Shown: positions 6,822 to 9,232 of the stretch, piece after piece
Numbering within the stretch: the first letter of the stretch is position 1
How the letters are laid out: each line of letters begins with the position of its first letter
Source of the DNA: Phycisphaerales bacterium
Lineage (GTDB): Bacteria > Planctomycetota > Phycisphaerae > Sedimentisphaerales > Anaerohalosphaeraceae
Length of the DNA stretch: 9,232 bases
NCBI GenBank assembly: GCA_011048645.1
Contig: DSDR01000160.1
Coordinates: 1 to 9,232, forward strand
Reading direction: 5' to 3'
The notes under the pieces: model-generated
Told to the model about the DNA's origin: nothing
Database searches by the model: none
The model's input: the letters and a program-made list of their open reading frames with translations, nothing else
Program-made: the position numbers and the translations under genes

Positions 6822-6854
6822 ACCACCTTTTCATAAACGTCGCCAGGCGGTGGT
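6822..6854 (-). terminator. Possible transcription terminator of the kinase gene
   Basis: ACCACC (6822-6827) and GGTGGT (6849-6854) form a perfect 6-bp stem 22 nt past the kinase stop. On the minus strand the stem is followed by ATTTTAG, a short and imperfect T-run. The 21-nt loop is long for an intrinsic terminator, so this is a weak call based mostly on position. Confidence 0.3.
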
Positions 6855-6876
6855 TTATTGCCGAAAATTTATTTTT

Positions 6877-9232
6877 TTAAGCCGGAGGTAAAGTAATGGA
6901 CACCGTTGTGCCCTTATTGACCTCTGATTCGATCTGAATCCGGCCGTCCTGACGATCCAATATCCGACGTACAATGGTCAGACCCAGCCCTTCACCGCCG
7001 CAGCCGGGGCGGAGCTGGTGGAATATCTCAAACACTTTTTCCAGATGCTCGGCCGAGATGCCGACGCCGTTATCTTCTATCTGATAAAGACATTGTCCGT
7101 TGTCCCGGCGTCCGCGAATTCGAATCTTTGAGGGTTGATCGGGACGACGGTATTTGATGGCGTTGTCAATCAGATTTTCAAATATCTGTGTGATGAGCGT
7201 GATGTCGCCCCGGCAGGCCGGCAAATCGCCTTCCACCGAAATATCGATTCGGTTTTCACGGATGGTAAAACGCAGCCCGCTGAGGATGCCATTGACCAGC
7301 GTATTGATGTTGACTGTGGTGGGCTTGATCTGCGCGGTGCCAATGCGGCTCAGTCGCAGCAGCCCGTTGAGCAAGGTATTGGCTTTTTTGGTGCCGTTTT
7401 TGATGAAGTACAGCGATTCGGAGATTTCGCTGTCCAGGATGGGATCAAGTTTTTCGCGTGTCTGTCGGCTTAGCATGGCCTCATTGAGGATATCTTTAAG
7501 CGTCTCAACGCTTTTTTCCAATTCGCCGGCAAAACCGCGGATATTGACCAGCGGACTTCTCAGATCGTGCGAGGCAATGAACACAATGCTCTCGAGTTCT
7601 TCATTTTTGCTGCGCACCTCCTTGAGCAGTCGTTCTTTCATTTTTTCAGCCTGCTTGCGGTCGGTGATGTCGGTGATGAACCCCTCGATGGCCAGGATTT
7701 GGCCGTTGTGGTCGAAGACGCCGCAGCCTTTTTCCCAGAACCATTTGAGTCGGCCGGTTCGATCGCGAATGCGGTACTCGATCTGAAACCGTTCGCCGCG
7801 GCTGACCTGCCGGGAAATTTCCTGCCAGACATATTCGCGATCCTCCTGCACGATTAAATCGGCCCATGTCGCGATGCCGCGGTAAAATTCCCGGTCGGAG
7901 TAGCCGGTCAGTTCCTCGCAGCCCTGGCTGAGAAATTCCATCGGCCAGTCTTTGTCGTATTTGCAGCGATAGGCGATCCCTCGCAGATTGGCGAACAGTC
8001 GGGACATGGCCTGCTGATTTTCTTCGAGGTCGTTACGGTTTTTTTCGCGTTCAGTGATATCGTGTATGACGATGACGACGCCTTCGATGGCGCCGCTGCC
8101 GTTGCAGTGCGGATGATAAACGCCCTGAAGATAACGCAGGCCGTGTCGCTGAAGCTCAACCCACAGTTCAAAAGAAACCGTTTGCCCGGTGAAGGCTTTT
8201 TCCAGGCGTTCACAAATATACCGTTCAAAAAAATCCTGTCCGACAACGTCTTTGATGTGATGACCGATCACCTCATTTCGTGTTCGATATACCGCCTTCA
8301 GATAGGCGTCGTTGGCGGCGCGAAACACATAATCGGCATCGACAAAGACCATCTGATCTTCCGACAGCGATATAATGGTCTCATAGCGGCGCAGGGCGGA
8401 TATGTCTTTTTGATGGGCTTGCAGTTCGCTCTGCAGTTGGACGGTGTGTCTGCGCACCTGAAGGCTGAGCATTCGATTCCAGACAAACACCGCCAGCAGC
8501 ACTACGGCAAATCCGGCCAGAATGAGCAGCAAGAACCGCATATCGGCGCCTTTGTGTTCGAGCGGCAAGATCCACCGATTGACGATCGCATTTCGACGCG
8601 ATGGGGGAATTTGTGCCATCGCCGCATTGAGGATTTCGACCAGTTCCGGGCGGTCGCTTCGACAGGCGAAACCAAGGACATAAGGATAGGCGGCGTTGCC
8701 GACAATGTGCAGGTTGGTGAATTTATTTTGCTGGATATACCAGCTTGCGCGAGCAATTTCGATGACCATCGCATCGGCCTGATTGAATGAGACGCGGCTT
8801 AGACCGATCAGCTCATCATCAACTTGCAATAGTCGGATTTGCGGATAATGCAGTGTTAAATATTCTTCGATTGCCGCACCGCGAACGACCGCGACGGTTT
8901 GATCGGCCAGATCGTCCAGTGTCAGCGGACCCTGGACGTCTTCGGTGGCGATAATTTTGTTTTCAAAGGTCAGGTAGGGTTCTGTAAAGTCAAATGCCGC
9001 CAGACGCGAAGGCGTGATTTGCGCGGCGTAGATGACGTCAATCTCGCGGCTGAACGCGGCCTGCATCATCTCGTTCCAAGTGTCATAAAAGACAATATCG
9101 AATGAATAATTCAGATGCGTTTCGATTTCACGGATAAAATCAATGCACAAGCCGGTCAGCGTCCCGTCATCGGCATCGCGGAAAATCTGCGGCGGAATGG
9201 AAGTCACACCCATTTGGACAGGGAAGAGTTGG
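6877..9232 (-). CDS. Sensor histidine kinase, SBP_bac_3-TM-PAS-PAS-HisKA-HATPase (5' end outside window)
   Basis: The frame is open through the right edge, so the true start and signal peptide are missing; an in-frame ATG at 9213 already lies inside the first domain. Numbering from that codon, 1-216 is a family-3 periplasmic solute-binding domain, as in EvgS-type sensors. TPSR70 and D147 (NQADAMV) sit where amino-acid-binding relatives hold the ligand. One membrane helix (226-246) leads through a coiled coil (250-275) to PAS1 (about 278-388) and PAS2 with PAC (about 403-520, ending GFITDITDRKQAEK). The kinase core has FIASHDLRSPLVNIRGF with phospho-acceptor His549, N680/N684 in the N box, DNGVGI (714-719) and GGEGLGLTI (739-747). 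The His-domain helices carry a long insert (about 565-608) before LLNGLLRLSRIG, a subtype I associate with planctomycetes. There is no receiver domain and no response regulator nearby. The ligand is unknown, but an amino acid or similar small polar molecule is likely. Confidence 0.95.
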   Translation of the reverse strand, partial: QLFPVQMGVTSIPPQIFRDADDGTLTGLCIDFIREIETHLNYSFDIVFYDTWNEMMQAAFSREIDVIYAAQITPSRLAAFDFTEPYLTFENKIIATEDVQGPLTLDDLADQTVAVVRGAAIEEYLTLHYPQIRLLQVDDELIGLSRVSFNQADAMVIEIARASWYIQQNKFTNLHIVGNAAYPYVLGFACRSDRPELVEILNAAMAQIPPSRRNAIVNRWILPLEHKGADMRFLLLILAGFAVVLLAVFVWNRMLSLQVRRHTVQLQSELQAHQKDISALRRYETIISLSEDQMVFVDADYVFRAANDAYLKAVYRTRNEVIGHHIKDVVGQDFFERYICERLEKAFTGQTVSFELWVELQRHGLRYLQGVYHPHCNGSGAIEGVVIVIHDITEREKNRNDLEENQQAMSRLFANLRGIAYRCKYDKDWPMEFLSQGCEELTGYSDREFYRGIATWADLIVQEDREYVWQEISRQVSRGERFQIEYRIRDRTGRLKWFWEKGCGVFDHNGQILAIEGFITDITDRKQAEKMKERLLKEVRSKNEELESIVFIASHDLRSPLVNIRGFAGELEKSVETLKDILNEAMLSRQTREKLDPILDSEISESLYFIKNGTKKANTLLNGLLRLSRIGTAQIKPTTVNINTLVNGILSGLRFTIRENRIDISVEGDLPACRGDITLITQIFENLIDNAIKYRRPDQPSKIRIRGRRDNGQCLYQIEDNGVGISAEHLEKVFEIFHQLRPGCGGEGLGLTIVRRILDRQDGRIQIESEVNKGTTVSITLPPA

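Noticed and set aside
6777..6876. Cyclic-di-GMP riboswitch in the gap after the kinase
   Set aside because: No GEMM-like conserved core is visible, and the gap follows the kinase rather than preceding a typical target gene.
8062..8790. 242-codon plus-strand frame antisense to the kinase
   Set aside because: It lies entirely opposite a well-supported solute-binding/PAS kinase, and its translation shows no domain or motif. Long antisense frames are common in GC-rich coding DNA.

Overview
The window is ordinary bacterial chromosome, moderately GC-rich (mid-50s percent by eye), interrupted by one clearly AT-rich island at about 1417-2640. Seven protein genes are well supported, plus two or three small ones. 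The gene set (a histidine kinase with an unusual His-domain insert, a bacterial BSP-type lipoprotein peptidase, a long-form formate-tetrahydrofolate ligase, and starts that often lack a Shine-Dalgarno) would fit a planctomycete, perhaps of the Phycisphaerae. That is a guess from gene flavour; there is no rRNA or other marker to prove it.

Layout. At 1-1416 on the minus strand, a GcvT/YgfZ-like folate-binding protein is followed after 24 bp by a PLP class IV aminotransferase that runs off the left edge. At 1575-2259, still minus, lies a small-protein gene overlapping a two-transmembrane DUF2335-type gene. This pair sits in the AT-rich island, with a possible divergent 46-residue ORF at 2414-2554 sharing its promoter region. 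At 2712-4478 is fhs, the only large plus-strand gene. Convergent to it, at 4540-5877, are an endonuclease III-related DNA glycosylase and, 15 bp upstream of that, a BSP-family zinc peptidase lipoprotein with a good sigma70-like promoter. At 6110-6436 is a small lipoprotein. The 6437-6876 stretch is rich in hairpins and holds a 64-codon ORF with a strong Shine-Dalgarno. From 6877 to the right edge is a sensor histidine kinase (periplasmic solute-binding domain, one membrane span, two PAS domains, kinase core) whose 5' end lies outside the window.

How the genes may work together. One-carbon/folate metabolism is a plausible theme on the left: a folate-binding-domain protein, a class IV enzyme that could be aminodeoxychorismate lyase, and formate-tetrahydrofolate ligase. 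They are on opposite strands and separated by the island, so this is neighbourhood rather than an operon. The glycosylase and peptidase form an apparent two-gene transcription unit with no obvious shared pathway. The kinase has no receiver domain and no response regulator is visible in the window.

The best candidate for something undescribed is the AT-rich cassette: a short soluble protein translationally overlapping a two-helix membrane protein, with palindromic elements on its gcvT-like side. No function can be assigned from sequence alone.
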